Positions 1 to 7,267 of a stretch of DNA of 20,731 nucleotides are shown here, one piece after another. Numbering within the stretch: the stretch's first letter is position 1; the number at the start of each line of letters is the position of its first letter. The stretch covers positions 1-20,731 of the forward strand of contig JACRMO010000138.1 of the NCBI GenBank assembly GCA_016214925.1. Direction: 5' to 3'. Below the pieces are notes generated by a model, which made no database searches, was not told the origin of the DNA, and saw nothing but the letters and a program-made list of their open reading frames with translations. The stretch is from Gammaproteobacteria bacterium (GTDB lineage Bacteria; Pseudomonadota; Gammaproteobacteria; Thiohalobacterales; Thiohalobacteraceae). Made by a program: the position numbers and the translations under genes.

Positions 1-813
1 TGTTATCGAGAGATATCTACCTGCGATATTTTGGTTGCAATTATTGGAGGAAAATATGGCTCTCAATCCAAAGACGAAAAAAATTCTATAACACAGAAAG
101 AGCTAAAGACTGCTATTGAGTTGGGAAGACAAATTTACATTTTCGTTGAGAAGTCCGTTCATTCGGAATACAAAACGTATCTGAACAACAAGGAAACTCA
201 GGGGTTCAAACCAGCCACTGTTAATGACACAAGGGTTTATCAGTTTCTGGAAGAAATTTACGCTCTGCCGTCTGGAAATCCTATTGAGCCTTTTGAGATA
301 TCCGATGACATCACAAAGTATTTGCGGGAACAGTGGGCAGGGTTGTTTCAGCGGTTGCTTCAAGAATCGTCCCGCCAGAAAGAAGTCAACATAATTGAAA
401 ACCTGCGGACTACCGCATCAACGCTCAATCACTTGGTAACTTTCTTGACAGAAGAAAAGACAAAAGGCGATGAGGCAATCAAAGAAATATTGCTGTCTTC
501 GCATCCCGCCTTCGCAGCAATAAAATCTGCCGCAAAAATACCGTACAGAGTTGTTTTTCATTCCTTAGACGAATTGAACGAACTACTGACTGCCCGCACA
601 TTTAGTCTCGATGAAGACCCGTTTGGTCGGTCTGGAGAATACCATGACTGGGATAACAAGAAAGCAGGGTACGGAATTCGGGTAAGGTCGAATATTTTTG
701 ATAAAGATGGAAGATTAAAAATAATCACTCCCGAGGAGTGGGATGAGGCTTGGATCAGCACGTACTCACTTAAGAGTCAGCCAGGCCCATTCGATGATGA
801 CATCCCCTTCTAG
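1..813 (+). CDS. DUF4062 domain protein, 5'-truncated by the window edge, with an SSB-like C-terminal tail
   Basis: The frame is open from base 1, so the N-terminus lies outside the window and the TTG at 31 is internal; 270 codons are visible. The first ~60 residues (CDILVAIIGGKYGS, then SITQKELKTAIELGRQIYIFVE) match the second half of the DUF4062 domain, a small alpha/beta domain often found at the N-terminus of larger, sometimes defence-related proteins. The segment YLREQWAGLFQRLLQE near residue 108 is typical of what follows DUF4062; the remainder is a predicted helical region and a C-terminal domain I do not recognise. The protein ends GPFDDDIPF, identical over its last seven residues (FDDDIPF) to the E. 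coli SSB acidic tip. Base composition is much more AT-rich than every other gene here, which suggests horizontal acquisition. Molecular function is unknown. The family call is fairly firm; a role in defence or DNA repair is only a guess. Confidence 0.78.
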   Translation, partial: CYREISTCDILVAIIGGKYGSQSKDEKNSITQKELKTAIELGRQIYIFVEKSVHSEYKTYLNNKETQGFKPATVNDTRVYQFLEEIYALPSGNPIEPFEISDDITKYLREQWAGLFQRLLQESSRQKEVNIIENLRTTASTLNHLVTFLTEEKTKGDEAIKEILLSSHPAFAAIKSAAKIPYRVVFHSLDELNELLTARTFSLDEDPFGRSGEYHDWDNKKAGYGIRVRSNIFDKDGRLKIITPEEWDEAWISTYSLKSQPGPFDDDIPF

Positions 814-835
814 AAAAAGGGGTACCTGAGGCACC

Positions 836-864
836 CGTCACACTGGCGAATGCAGGCGTCCAAG
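836..864. repeat. Degenerate half-copy of a GTCA(C/T)..CCGGCGAATGCCGG palindromic repeat
   Basis: These 29 bases align with the reverse complement of the right half of the repeat at 20602-20670, with about 22 of 28 positions identical, sharing GGCGAATGC and GTCCA. It lies in the short gap between the AT-rich DUF4062 gene and the first GC-rich gene, so it sits at the compositional boundary. It is too decayed to form a good hairpin. Confidence 0.5.
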
Positions 865-915
865 ATAAAAGGGGATGGAGGAAATAAATTTTGACCAATC
901 CTGCCAGCACATCAC

Positions 916-1359
916 CTACCGCGGAAACCGAATCGGCAAACTCCGCACCGCAATAAACACCTCGCGCAGAAACGCGATCAGCCCACCGATCAATGCCAGC
1001 ATGGCGGCGATGAACAGACCGCCGATGACACCTTGGATGTCGAAGCCGAACAAGTGTGCGGCGAACGTAATGGCGATCAACAGACACACCAGCAGCGCCG
1101 CGAGGATGTCCAGCGCGATACCGAGATAGGCGAGCCGGGCGCGGCGGCCGAGGGTTTCCAGTTCGGTGCGCATCGCCGATTGCCGGGCCGAGTCGCTGGT
1201 TGTGGCGAAGGCAGTCTCCAGCGCGCGGCTGCGGTCGAAGATCCGGCCGATGCGCCCGGCGAAGGCGTTGATGAACGCGCCGATGCCGGCCAGCAGGAAC
1301 ACCGGCGCCACCACCAGTTGGATGAGTTGGGAGATATCGGCTGTGGGGTCGAGGGCCAT
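916..1359 (-). CDS. DUF2721 family membrane protein
   Basis: The 147-residue product matches DUF2721: an N-terminal DISQLIQLVVAPVFLLAGIGA segment, a basic loop (GRIGRIFDRSRALE), and two further hydrophobic stretches near residues 75-105 and 110-135, giving about three membrane spans. The length is normal for the family. The start is the ATG at 1359; the gene is transcribed divergently from trmO with a 71-bp gap that must hold both promoters. It ends about 100 bp from the AT-rich DUF4062 gene, in convergent orientation. The family has no assigned function; it is usually a stand-alone inner-membrane protein. Confidence 0.85.
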   Translation of the reverse strand: MALDPTADISQLIQLVVAPVFLLAGIGAFINAFAGRIGRIFDRSRALETAFATTSDSARQSAMRTELETLGRRARLAYLGIALDILAALLVCLLIAITFAAHLFGFDIQGVIGGLFIAAMLALIGGLIAFLREVFIAVRSLPIRFPR

Positions 1360-1430
1360 ATCAGGGATTCTAACCTGTCCGGCGAATTGAAATAATAGGC
1401 ACCGGTTTCCCCTCGTAGCATACTCACGCC

Positions 1431-2153
1431 ATGAACTACACCTTCCCCCCCATCGGCATCATCCACTCCCCGTTCAAGGAGAAGTTCGGTGTGCCACGGC
1501 AGCCGGGCATCGCACCGGCGGCGCGGGCGACGCTGGAGTTGCTGCCGCCATATGATCGCGACGAGGCGTTGGAAGGGCTCGCCGGGTTTTCGCATGTGTG
1601 GCTTGTGTTCGTGTTCCATGCGACGGCGGACCAGGGTTGGCATCCGACGGTGCGGCCGCCACGGCTGGGCGGCAATGCGCGCGTCGGGGTGTTCGCGAGC
1701 CGTTCAACGTTCCGGCCGAATCCCATCGGTTTGTCGGTGGTGGAACTCGCGGGCTTCGGCCGTGAGGACGGCAAGCTGGTGCTGCATCTGCGCGGCGCCG
1801 ATCTCATCGACGGCACGCCGGTGTTGGATATAAAACCGTATGTGCCTTACGCCGACAGCCTTCCGGATGCGCGCGGTGGGTTCGCCGACAGCGCACCGGA
1901 GAAACGGCTCGCGGTGCGGTTCACGATCGAGGCGGAGGTACCGCTCGCCGCGCGTGAAGCAGTGCATCCGCAATTGCGCGCATTGATCACGCAAATCCTC
2001 GCCGTCGATCCACGCCCGGCCTATCGCGAGGACGAACCGGTCGAACGCGTGTATGGTATGCGCTTGTTGGACTTCGATCTGCGCTGGCGAGTGGAAGGCG
2101 ACACTGCGGTCGTCGTGGCGTTGCATTCAATCGCGCAGACCACCGCTTTATAG
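1431..2153 (+). CDS. trmO: tRNA (N6-threonylcarbamoyladenosine(37)-N6)-methyltransferase TrmO
   Basis: The 240-residue protein is a TrmO/TsaA (YaeB) family member. It shows the family landmarks in order: PIGIIHSPFKEKFGVPRQPG at the N-terminus, LEGLAGFSHVWLVFVFH near residues 48-64, the SAM-site segment ASRSTFRPNPIGLSVVEL near 90-107, and LIDGTPVLDIKPYVPYAD near 125-145. The C-terminal extension (FTIEAE to the end, including DPRPAY) corresponds to the accessory domain seen in proteobacterial TrmO. The enzyme uses S-adenosylmethionine to methylate t6A37 of threonine tRNAs, fine-tuning decoding at ACC codons. The start is the ATG at 1431, giving the usual N-terminus. No obvious Shine-Dalgarno sequence precedes it. 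Confidence 0.93.
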   Translation: MNYTFPPIGIIHSPFKEKFGVPRQPGIAPAARATLELLPPYDRDEALEGLAGFSHVWLVFVFHATADQGWHPTVRPPRLGGNARVGVFASRSTFRPNPIGLSVVELAGFGREDGKLVLHLRGADLIDGTPVLDIKPYVPYADSLPDARGGFADSAPEKRLAVRFTIEAEVPLAAREAVHPQLRALITQILAVDPRPAYREDEPVERVYGMRLLDFDLRWRVEGDTAVVVALHSIAQTTAL

Positions 2154-2196
2154 GATACCTTGATAGGCCTCTACACTGCGCACGGAGAAGCGCCCC

Positions 2197-3357
2197 ATGC
2201 CGACCTACCGCACTCCCGGCGTTTATATAAACGAAATCACTGAGGGGCCGCCACCGATCACGGGTGTTGCCACGGCCATCGCGGCGTTTGTGGATGTCTT
2301 TGCGCAAGGGCCGTTGCAGCAACCGGTGCGCATCAACAGTCATGCGGAATTCGAGACCACGTTCGGTACGACGCTCAATAACAGTCCGGCCAGCCCGTCC
2401 AGTCAGGGTATCCGTTACTTCTTCGCCAACGGCGGCCGAACGGCGTGGGTGGTACGGATTCCAGGCAGTATCGCCAGCGCCGTCGAAGTTATCGGTAGCG
2501 CCGACGCGCGTAGCGGATTGCATGCACTCGACGGTGTGGACCTGTTCAATATTCTGTGTCTGCCCTGCGCGGTGGAGTTGCCGGATGCGGACATGCAGGC
2601 GCTCTACACCGCGGCGCTGGATTCCTGCACGGCACGGCGCGCATTTCTGATTATCGACATTCCCGCGACGGTTGCCACGCCGACGGCGATGCTCGATTGG
2701 TTGGCGCAACATGCCACGCTGCGCCAACGTAACGCGGCGGTGTATTTTCCACGCCTGACCCTACAGCCGCGACGGCTGAACAAACGGATGCCGACGGTGG
2801 CCGCCTCGGGCGTTATCGCCGGTCTGTATGCCCGCATCGATGCGACACGCGGCGTGTGGAAGGCGCCGGCCGGTAAGGAAGCCGATCTGCGCGGCATCTA
2901 CGGTCTCGCGTGCGCGCTGAAAGAAACCGATATCGACACGTTCCAAGCCGCCGGCGTGAACGTACTGCGGAATTTGGAATCCGGCATGCCGGTGTGTTGG
3001 GGCGCGCGCACGCTGACGAACACTGACCCGGAATGGAAGTACATCCCCGTGCGGCGCCTCGCCTTGCACATCGAGACCTGCCTTGAGCACGACCTGGTCT
3101 GGGCCGTCTTTGAACTCAACGGCGAACAGCTCTGGCAGAAGGTACGCCGTGTGGTCGAGAATTTTCTGGCACAACTGTTCCGCCAAGGCGCGCTGGCCGG
3201 AACCCTGCCGGACCAAGCCTATTTCGTGCGCGCCGACCGCACGACGATGACTCAGGATGACATCGACCATGGCCGGCTGAATCTGCTGGTCGGTTTCGCG
3301 CCGCTCAAACCCGCCGAGTTCGTGATGGTGCGGATACAACTCCAGCTTGGCGCCTAG
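2197..3357 (+). CDS. Orphan contractile tail sheath protein (phage / extracellular injection-system type)
   Basis: The 386-residue product is a phage tail sheath family protein. The N-terminus YRTPGVYINEI is the signature sheath start, followed by the FANGGRTAWVVRI segment near residue 75, GVWKAPAGKEADLRGIYGL near 225-245, and WGARTL followed by EWKYIPVRRL near 275-290. The C-terminal domain contains WAVFELNG, RQGALAG, the conserved DRTTMTQDDIDHGRL and the terminal FVMVRIQLQ strand. In contractile systems such subunits polymerise around the tail tube and drive contraction. The length is close to the compact sheaths of extracellular contractile injection systems. No tube, baseplate, spike or AAA ATPase gene is beside it, so it is either an orphan or a remnant. 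The ATG at 2197 follows GGAG with about 10 nt spacing. Base composition matches the core genome, so the acquisition is not recent. Confidence 0.9.
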   Translation: MPTYRTPGVYINEITEGPPPITGVATAIAAFVDVFAQGPLQQPVRINSHAEFETTFGTTLNNSPASPSSQGIRYFFANGGRTAWVVRIPGSIASAVEVIGSADARSGLHALDGVDLFNILCLPCAVELPDADMQALYTAALDSCTARRAFLIIDIPATVATPTAMLDWLAQHATLRQRNAAVYFPRLTLQPRRLNKRMPTVAASGVIAGLYARIDATRGVWKAPAGKEADLRGIYGLACALKETDIDTFQAAGVNVLRNLESGMPVCWGARTLTNTDPEWKYIPVRRLALHIETCLEHDLVWAVFELNGEQLWQKVRRVVENFLAQLFRQGALAGTLPDQAYFVRADRTTMTQDDIDHGRLNLLVGFAPLKPAEFVMVRIQLQLGA

Positions 3358-3379
3358 CCCACGCTGGAGTTGTATCCGC
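3330..3379. repeat. Perfect 17-bp inverted repeat spanning the sheath gene stop codon
   Basis: Bases 3330-3346 (GCGGATACAACTCCAGC) are the exact reverse complement of 3363-3379, with a 16-nt loop that contains the TAG stop at 3355-3357. The left arm encodes the last sheath residues (RIQLQL). No T-run follows, so it is not a canonical intrinsic terminator; it could stabilise the mRNA 3' end or be the footprint of an inverted duplication. Confidence 0.8.
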
Positions 3380-3603
3380 GTTATCGCCGCGCGCATCCAT
3401 AACCTCTCAAAGTCGAATCCGCACCTGCGCGCCAATGACTTTTATCAAGCCTGGGCATCCGGCGCGGACCTATACTTTCAGTACAAGTCTCGGCTTAGTT
3501 GCGCGGGGCAATGGATGTTCCGCATGGCCCCCTCTCCGCTGACAGCATAAGCCTTGCCTTGAGTCGTTTCTGATCGTTGGGCAATCACGCAGGAGTCATG
3601 GCC

Positions 3604-4074
3604 ATGAAAACTGCATCTATTACATTCCTAAAATCCGCTTTTGTTTTTCTCGTCATATCATTGGGTAGCTTCCTGTTCGGAACAGCGTCGGCCACCTGCA
3701 CCCAGGCGAACCTCACGGGGACGTGGTATGCGATGGGTGTCTCAGGCGACACCTATTGGGACGAGATGACGGAAACAGACCGCTGCAAAGTCGTCATAAG
3801 CTCAACAGGTGCCGTTACCTCCGGCTCCAGCTGCAATATCAGAGATCAACGTGGCTTGTACACCCTGAGAATCGCGTCCGGGACAATGCATGTCACGACG
3901 GCCTGCGCGGTTTCAGGGAGTCTGCGGCTATGCGGGAACAGCGCGTGTACCGTCTCTGCCATTTTTACAATTCAATATGGGCAGATGACCCGGGACAAAG
4001 AATCCTTCCCGTTGCTTGGCTACAAGAGCGCGGACCCGGATGTCGTGTTTATCTATGAGGCCGTCAAGCAGTAG
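3604..4074 (+). CDS. Secreted six-cysteine GTWY protein, paralogue A
   Basis: The predicted 156-residue precursor has a clear signal peptide: basic MKTASITFLK, a hydrophobic core to about residue 26, and a TASA cleavage site before TCTQ. The mature part (~126 residues) begins CTQANLTGTWYAMGVSGDT, carries RCKVVISSTGA, a GSSC, an SGSLRLC and a CTVS segment, and ends DPDVVFIYEAVKQ. It has six cysteines at the same places as the paralogues at 6287-6745 and 6766-7227, so three disulfides are likely after export. The early GTWY resembles the lipocalin G-x-W motif and the remainder looks beta-rich, but that assignment is tentative. I chose the ATG at 3604 because AGGAG (3591-3595) is 8 nt upstream; the ATG at 3598 would be only 2 nt away. 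Function unknown. Confidence 0.75.
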   Translation: MKTASITFLKSAFVFLVISLGSFLFGTASATCTQANLTGTWYAMGVSGDTYWDEMTETDRCKVVISSTGAVTSGSSCNIRDQRGLYTLRIASGTMHVTTACAVSGSLRLCGNSACTVSAIFTIQYGQMTRDKESFPLLGYKSADPDVVFIYEAVKQ

Positions 4075-4145
4075 ATAAGGGGACGTCGGCGTTCTCGGGC
4101 TACGCCCCGGACATCCTGATATTGGATATACGGTATAGTGGCGGC

Positions 4146-5132
4146 ATGAATGCCGCCGCGCCCGTCTACGCTGATCTCGGTCCCGATCTGATCCTCGATG
4201 CGGTCGAAGCCAAAGGCTATGTGACCAATGGCCATCTGTTGGCGCTCAACAGTTACGAGAATCGCGTCTATCAGATCGGGCTGGAGGATCGACACTATCT
4301 GGTGGCGAAGTTCTACCGGCCGGGACGCTGGGAGGATGCGGCGATCCTGGAAGAACACGCCTTCGCCCACGAACTGATGGAGGCGGAGATTCCGGTGGTA
4401 GCGCCGCTCGCGGACGTGGATGGCGACACGCTGTTCACACATACCGGGTTTCGTTTCGCGCTCTATCCGCGTCGCGGCGGACGCTGGCCGGATTTGGATA
4501 ATCCGGACAATCTCGAATGGCTGGGTCGCTTTCTCGGCCGCATTCACGCGATTGGCGGCATCAAGCCGTTCGTGCATCGCCCCACGCTGGACATCGACAG
4601 TCTCGGCACGCAGTCCTATCGCTATCTGCTCGAAGGCGGTTTCATTCCCGCGCATATCGAACTCGCCTACCGCACGCTGGCCGAAGATCTGCTCACTGCG
4701 GTCAACGCCGCGTATCAGCGCGCCGGGGATGTCGCGTACATCCGTCTGCACGGCGACTGTCATCCGGGCAATATCCTGTGGACCGACGAGGGGCCGCATT
4801 TCGTCGACCTGGACGACTGCCGCATGGGTCCGGCGATTCAGGATGTGTGGATGCTGCTCTCCGGCGATCGTCAGGAGATGGGCTTGCAGTTGTCGGAGAT
4901 CGTCGCCGGCTATGAATTGTTCCGCGATTTCGACCGCCGCGAACTGTTGTTGATCGAGGCCCTGCGCACGCTGCGCATGCTGCATTACGCCGCCTGGTTG
5001 GCGCGGCGCTGGGACGATCCGGCATTTCCCCAGGCGTTTCCCTGGTTCAACACCTCACGCTATTGGGAGGAGCATATACTGCAATTGCGCGAGCAGGCCG
5101 CGGCCTTGCAGGAGCCGGTGCTGGCGATCTGA
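4146..5132 (+). CDS. srkA: SrkA/YihE-type stress response protein kinase
   Basis: From the ATG at 4146 the product is 328 residues, the same length as E. coli SrkA (YihE/RdoA). It belongs to the APH/choline-kinase-like fold. K55 lies in LVAKFYRPGRW. The catalytic loop is LHGDCHPGNILW, with D204 and N209, and the metal-binding segment VDLDDCRMGPAIQDVWML carries D221/D223. The family consists of cytoplasmic Ser/Thr kinases that counter Cpx- and ROS-linked cell death. An in-frame TTG at 4122 could add eight residues but has no better ribosome binding site and would exceed the family length. The gene is followed closely by a lipoprotein gene and a 2OG oxygenase gene on the same strand, but spacing gives no strong evidence of one operon. 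Confidence 0.9.
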   Translation: MNAAAPVYADLGPDLILDAVEAKGYVTNGHLLALNSYENRVYQIGLEDRHYLVAKFYRPGRWEDAAILEEHAFAHELMEAEIPVVAPLADVDGDTLFTHTGFRFALYPRRGGRWPDLDNPDNLEWLGRFLGRIHAIGGIKPFVHRPTLDIDSLGTQSYRYLLEGGFIPAHIELAYRTLAEDLLTAVNAAYQRAGDVAYIRLHGDCHPGNILWTDEGPHFVDLDDCRMGPAIQDVWMLLSGDRQEMGLQLSEIVAGYELFRDFDRRELLLIEALRTLRMLHYAAWLARRWDDPAFPQAFPWFNTSRYWEEHILQLREQAAALQEPVLAI

Positions 5133-5234
5133 GCAGCCCACCCCTTGCGTCGACGTCACCACCCCACTAGCATTTGCACAGCCCGTTTACCCTGCTGGTT
5201 TTACCCCAGCATTCTTATTCAGGAATCCACGATC

Positions 5235-5600
5235 ATGCACAGCCTTCGTATCATCAGCATCAGCATCAGCATCGCCTTGGCGCTCGGCCTGTCCGCCTGC
5301 GCCTGGGTCAAACCCTCCACACAAGGCGCCCAGGTCAAAGTCGCCGAGCCCAGCGAGGTTGGACATTGCCGCAAGGTCGGCACGACCACGGTCTCGGTCA
5401 TGGACAAGGTGGTCGGCGTTCCGCGCAGCTACCGCACGATGTCGGAAGAACTCGCGAATCTGGCGCGCAACGAGGCGCCGAATCTGCAAGGCGACACCGT
5501 CGTACCGGTCGGCGATATCATCAACGGCCAGCAGCAGTTCGAGGTCTATGACTGCCGCGTGGAAGAAGGCGGCGCGATGACCATGCCGTATTCGCAATAG
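5235..5600 (+). CDS. DUF4156-type outer-membrane lipoprotein (YjeI-like)
   Basis: The product is 121 residues with a lipoprotein signal peptide: MHSLRI, a hydrophobic run, and the lipobox LSAC with C22 as the predicted lipidated residue. The mature part fits DUF4156 proteins: QVKVAEPSEVGHCRKVGTTTVSV, then a SEELANLARNEAPNLQGDTVV stretch and a late YDCRVE, giving two further cysteines that could pair. An AGGA lies about 10 nt before the ATG at 5235. A (ATCAGC) hexamer array at about 5252-5273 encodes the ISISIS of the signal peptide; copy-number change there would alter its length without shifting frame. The downstream oxygenase gene is in the same frame 18 nt after the stop. Its function in the envelope is unknown. 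Confidence 0.8.
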   Translation: MHSLRIISISISIALALGLSACAWVKPSTQGAQVKVAEPSEVGHCRKVGTTTVSVMDKVVGVPRSYRTMSEELANLARNEAPNLQGDTVVPVGDIINGQQQFEVYDCRVEEGGAMTMPYSQ

Positions 5601-5618
5601 TTTCCCGGCTGCGGACAC

Positions 5619-6248
5619 TTGAACGTAGCCGCTGCAACGCCCGAATACATCTGCACACGGATTGCCGGCGAGCTCGCCACCGTCGGCTGGTCGGTGTGCG
5701 CGGACTTTCTCCCGCCCGAACAGATCGCCGCGCTCGCGGGTGAACTGCGCGCACGCTGGGTACAGGGCGAGTTCCATCAGGCCGGCGTCGGCAGCGGCGC
5801 GAATCCGCATTTGCGCCAGGATATCCGCAATGATCGTGTGTATTGGCTGGACGACGCGGCCCAGACGGCGGCCCAGTCGCCCTACTTCATCGCGCTGGAA
5901 TCCCTGCGACTGGCCCTCAACCGCCAGTTGTTCCTCGGCCTGTTCAGCTTTGAAGGCCACATGGCTGCGTATCCGCCCGGCAGTTTCTACGCCAGGCATC
6001 TCGATCAATTCCAGGGCGTAGCACACCGCAAGGTGTCAGTGGTTCTGTATTTGAATAACGACTGGCAAGCCGATGATGGCGGGCAACTGCGGCTCTATCT
6101 GCAAGAGAACAACGCGGAGAAATACATCGATGTGTTGCCGTGCGGCGGTACGCTCGCCTGTTTTCTCAGCGATCGTTTCTATCACGAAGTGCTCTCCGCC
6201 ACGCGCGAACGATTGAGCGTGACGGGGTGGTTTAGGGTGCGGGTTTAG
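5619..6248 (+). CDS. 2OG-Fe(II) oxygenase, SM-20 / prolyl-hydroxylase-like
   Basis: The 209-residue protein has the double-stranded beta-helix signature of 2-oxoglutarate/Fe(II) dioxygenases. The metal triad is visible as H127-x-D129 in FYARHLDQFQ and H189 in RFYHEV, and R198 in RERLSVTGWFR is placed to hold 2-oxoglutarate. The segment VSVVLYLNNDWQADDGGQLRLY is typical of SM-20/PHD-type enzymes, which hydroxylate prolyl residues in protein targets; bacterial relatives can act on elongation factor Tu. The start is set at the TTG at 5619: the preceding gene's stop codon is in the same frame only six codons upstream, and no ATG or GTG occurs before the conserved region. Translation may be coupled to the lipoprotein gene. 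The substrate is not deducible. Confidence 0.85.
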   Translation: MNVAAATPEYICTRIAGELATVGWSVCADFLPPEQIAALAGELRARWVQGEFHQAGVGSGANPHLRQDIRNDRVYWLDDAAQTAAQSPYFIALESLRLALNRQLFLGLFSFEGHMAAYPPGSFYARHLDQFQGVAHRKVSVVLYLNNDWQADDGGQLRLYLQENNAEKYIDVLPCGGTLACFLSDRFYHEVLSATRERLSVTGWFRVRV

Positions 6249-6286
6249 AAAGTAACGCCTGGGCGCTACAAGAAGGCATGCACCGT

Positions 6287-6745
6287 TTATTGCTTCACGA
6301 CATCGAGAAATGCCACGACATCCGGATCGCTAAGGTAATAGCCCACCAGGGTGAACGTGAAATAGTCCTTGGCCATCTGCGCGTGTTGCACGCGGAAAGT
6401 GTCGCAAGTCCCAGACTGGCACATGCGCAGCGAACCCGTGACGGCGCAGGCCGATGACACGCTCAGCGAGCCGCTGGGAATACTCTTGGTGCTGAGACCC
6501 GTGTAGTCGCGCACATAGCAACTCGAACCGGTTGCGGGAATCGCGCCGGTGGAACTGACCACGATTTTGCAACGTACAGTCTCGTCCATCTGGCCGGCCT
6601 GGGTGTCGCCGGACACACCCACGGCATACCAGGTACCACGCAGATTTGTCATGCTGCATGCCGCGCTTACGAATCCCGGCAATGCGATGAACAGTGCCCC
6701 CAGACATGCCAGCACCCAACGTCTGTCGCTATTTCTGGTCATCAT
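6287..6745 (-). CDS. Secreted six-cysteine GTWY protein, paralogue B
   Basis: The precursor is 152 residues with a signal peptide (MMTRNSDRRW, hydrophobic core, FVSA before ACSM). The mature part runs NLRGTWYAVGVSGDT, RCKIVVSSTGA, GSSCYVRD, SACAVTGSLRMC and ends DPDVVAFLDVVKQ, clearly homologous to the proteins at 6766-7227 and 3604-4074 with all six cysteines conserved. The start at 6745 has GAGGG about 7 nt upstream. An alternative ATG at 6766 overlaps the TAA of the preceding gene (TAATG), so re-initiation there would add seven residues and couple the two genes. It is last in a minus-strand four-gene set. Three disulfides and a periplasmic or extracellular location are inferred; function is unknown. 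Confidence 0.75.
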   Translation of the reverse strand: MMTRNSDRRWVLACLGALFIALPGFVSAACSMTNLRGTWYAVGVSGDTQAGQMDETVRCKIVVSSTGAIPATGSSCYVRDYTGLSTKSIPSGSLSVSSACAVTGSLRMCQSGTCDTFRVQHAQMAKDYFTFTLVGYYLSDPDVVAFLDVVKQ

Positions 6746-6765
6746 ATCTGCGCCCTCGGCATCCA

Positions 6766-7227
6766 TTACTGCTTCACAACTTTGTAGAAAAACACCACGT
6801 CCGTATCGATATTCAGATAGCCGACCATGGAGAAGGTGTTCTTGTCCCGCGCCATCTGCGCATATTGGATTCTGATCGTGTTGCAGAATCCGGAGTCGCA
6901 GACGTTGATATTGCCGGTCACGGTGCAGGTCGACGACACATTGATCGCGCCGCCGGTGACTTGGAAATTGAACTGCCCGCGCGCGTCGCGGTACACGCAA
7001 CTGGAGCTGCTGGCGACAATCCTATTGTTGGAGTTAACCACCAGTTTGCAGCGATCGATCTCACCCAACTCGCCGAAATAGGAATCGCCGGACACACCCA
7101 TCGCATACCAGGTGCCGACCGCATTGGCTTGCGTGCAGGCCGCGTCCGCGGCACCGGGCAACACTGTGCCGGATACCGCCAGCAGGCAGCCCAGAAGAAG
7201 CGATTTGCGGTAATTTCGGCTATTCAT
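6766..7227 (-). CDS. Secreted six-cysteine GTWY protein, paralogue C
   Basis: The 153-residue precursor has a signal peptide (MNSRNYRKSL, hydrophobic core, AADA before ACTQ). The mature protein starts ACTQANAVGTWYAMGVSGDS and continues RCKLVVNS, SSSCVYRD, TCTVTGNINVC, GFC and IQYAQMARDKNTF, ending DTDVVFFYKVVKQ. It is closest to paralogue A in the N-terminal block and shares all six cysteines with A and B. I set the start at 7227 because it gives a proper signal peptide with an AAGAGAA ribosome site; a longer in-frame reading upstream lacks these and runs into the LNR gene. It lies about 40 nt after the LNR-repeat gene and overlaps the next possible start by one base, consistent with one transcript. 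Function unknown. Confidence 0.75.
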   Translation of the reverse strand: MNSRNYRKSLLLGCLLAVSGTVLPGAADAACTQANAVGTWYAMGVSGDSYFGELGEIDRCKLVVNSNNRIVASSSSCVYRDARGQFNFQVTGGAINVSSTCTVTGNINVCDSGFCNTIRIQYAQMARDKNTFSMVGYLNIDTDVVFFYKVVKQ

Positions 7228-7267
7228 GAACGGTTCTCTTGCACAATCAACACCCATCAGAACACAC

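Noticed and set aside
4053..4985. A 310-codon minus-strand open frame opposite srkA
   Set aside because: The srkA frame carries catalytic motifs; the antisense frame has none.
5252..5273. The ATCAGC hexamer array considered as a CRISPR or VNTR locus
   Set aside because: It is a short in-frame repeat inside a signal peptide, with no spacers; it is noted only as a coding microsatellite.
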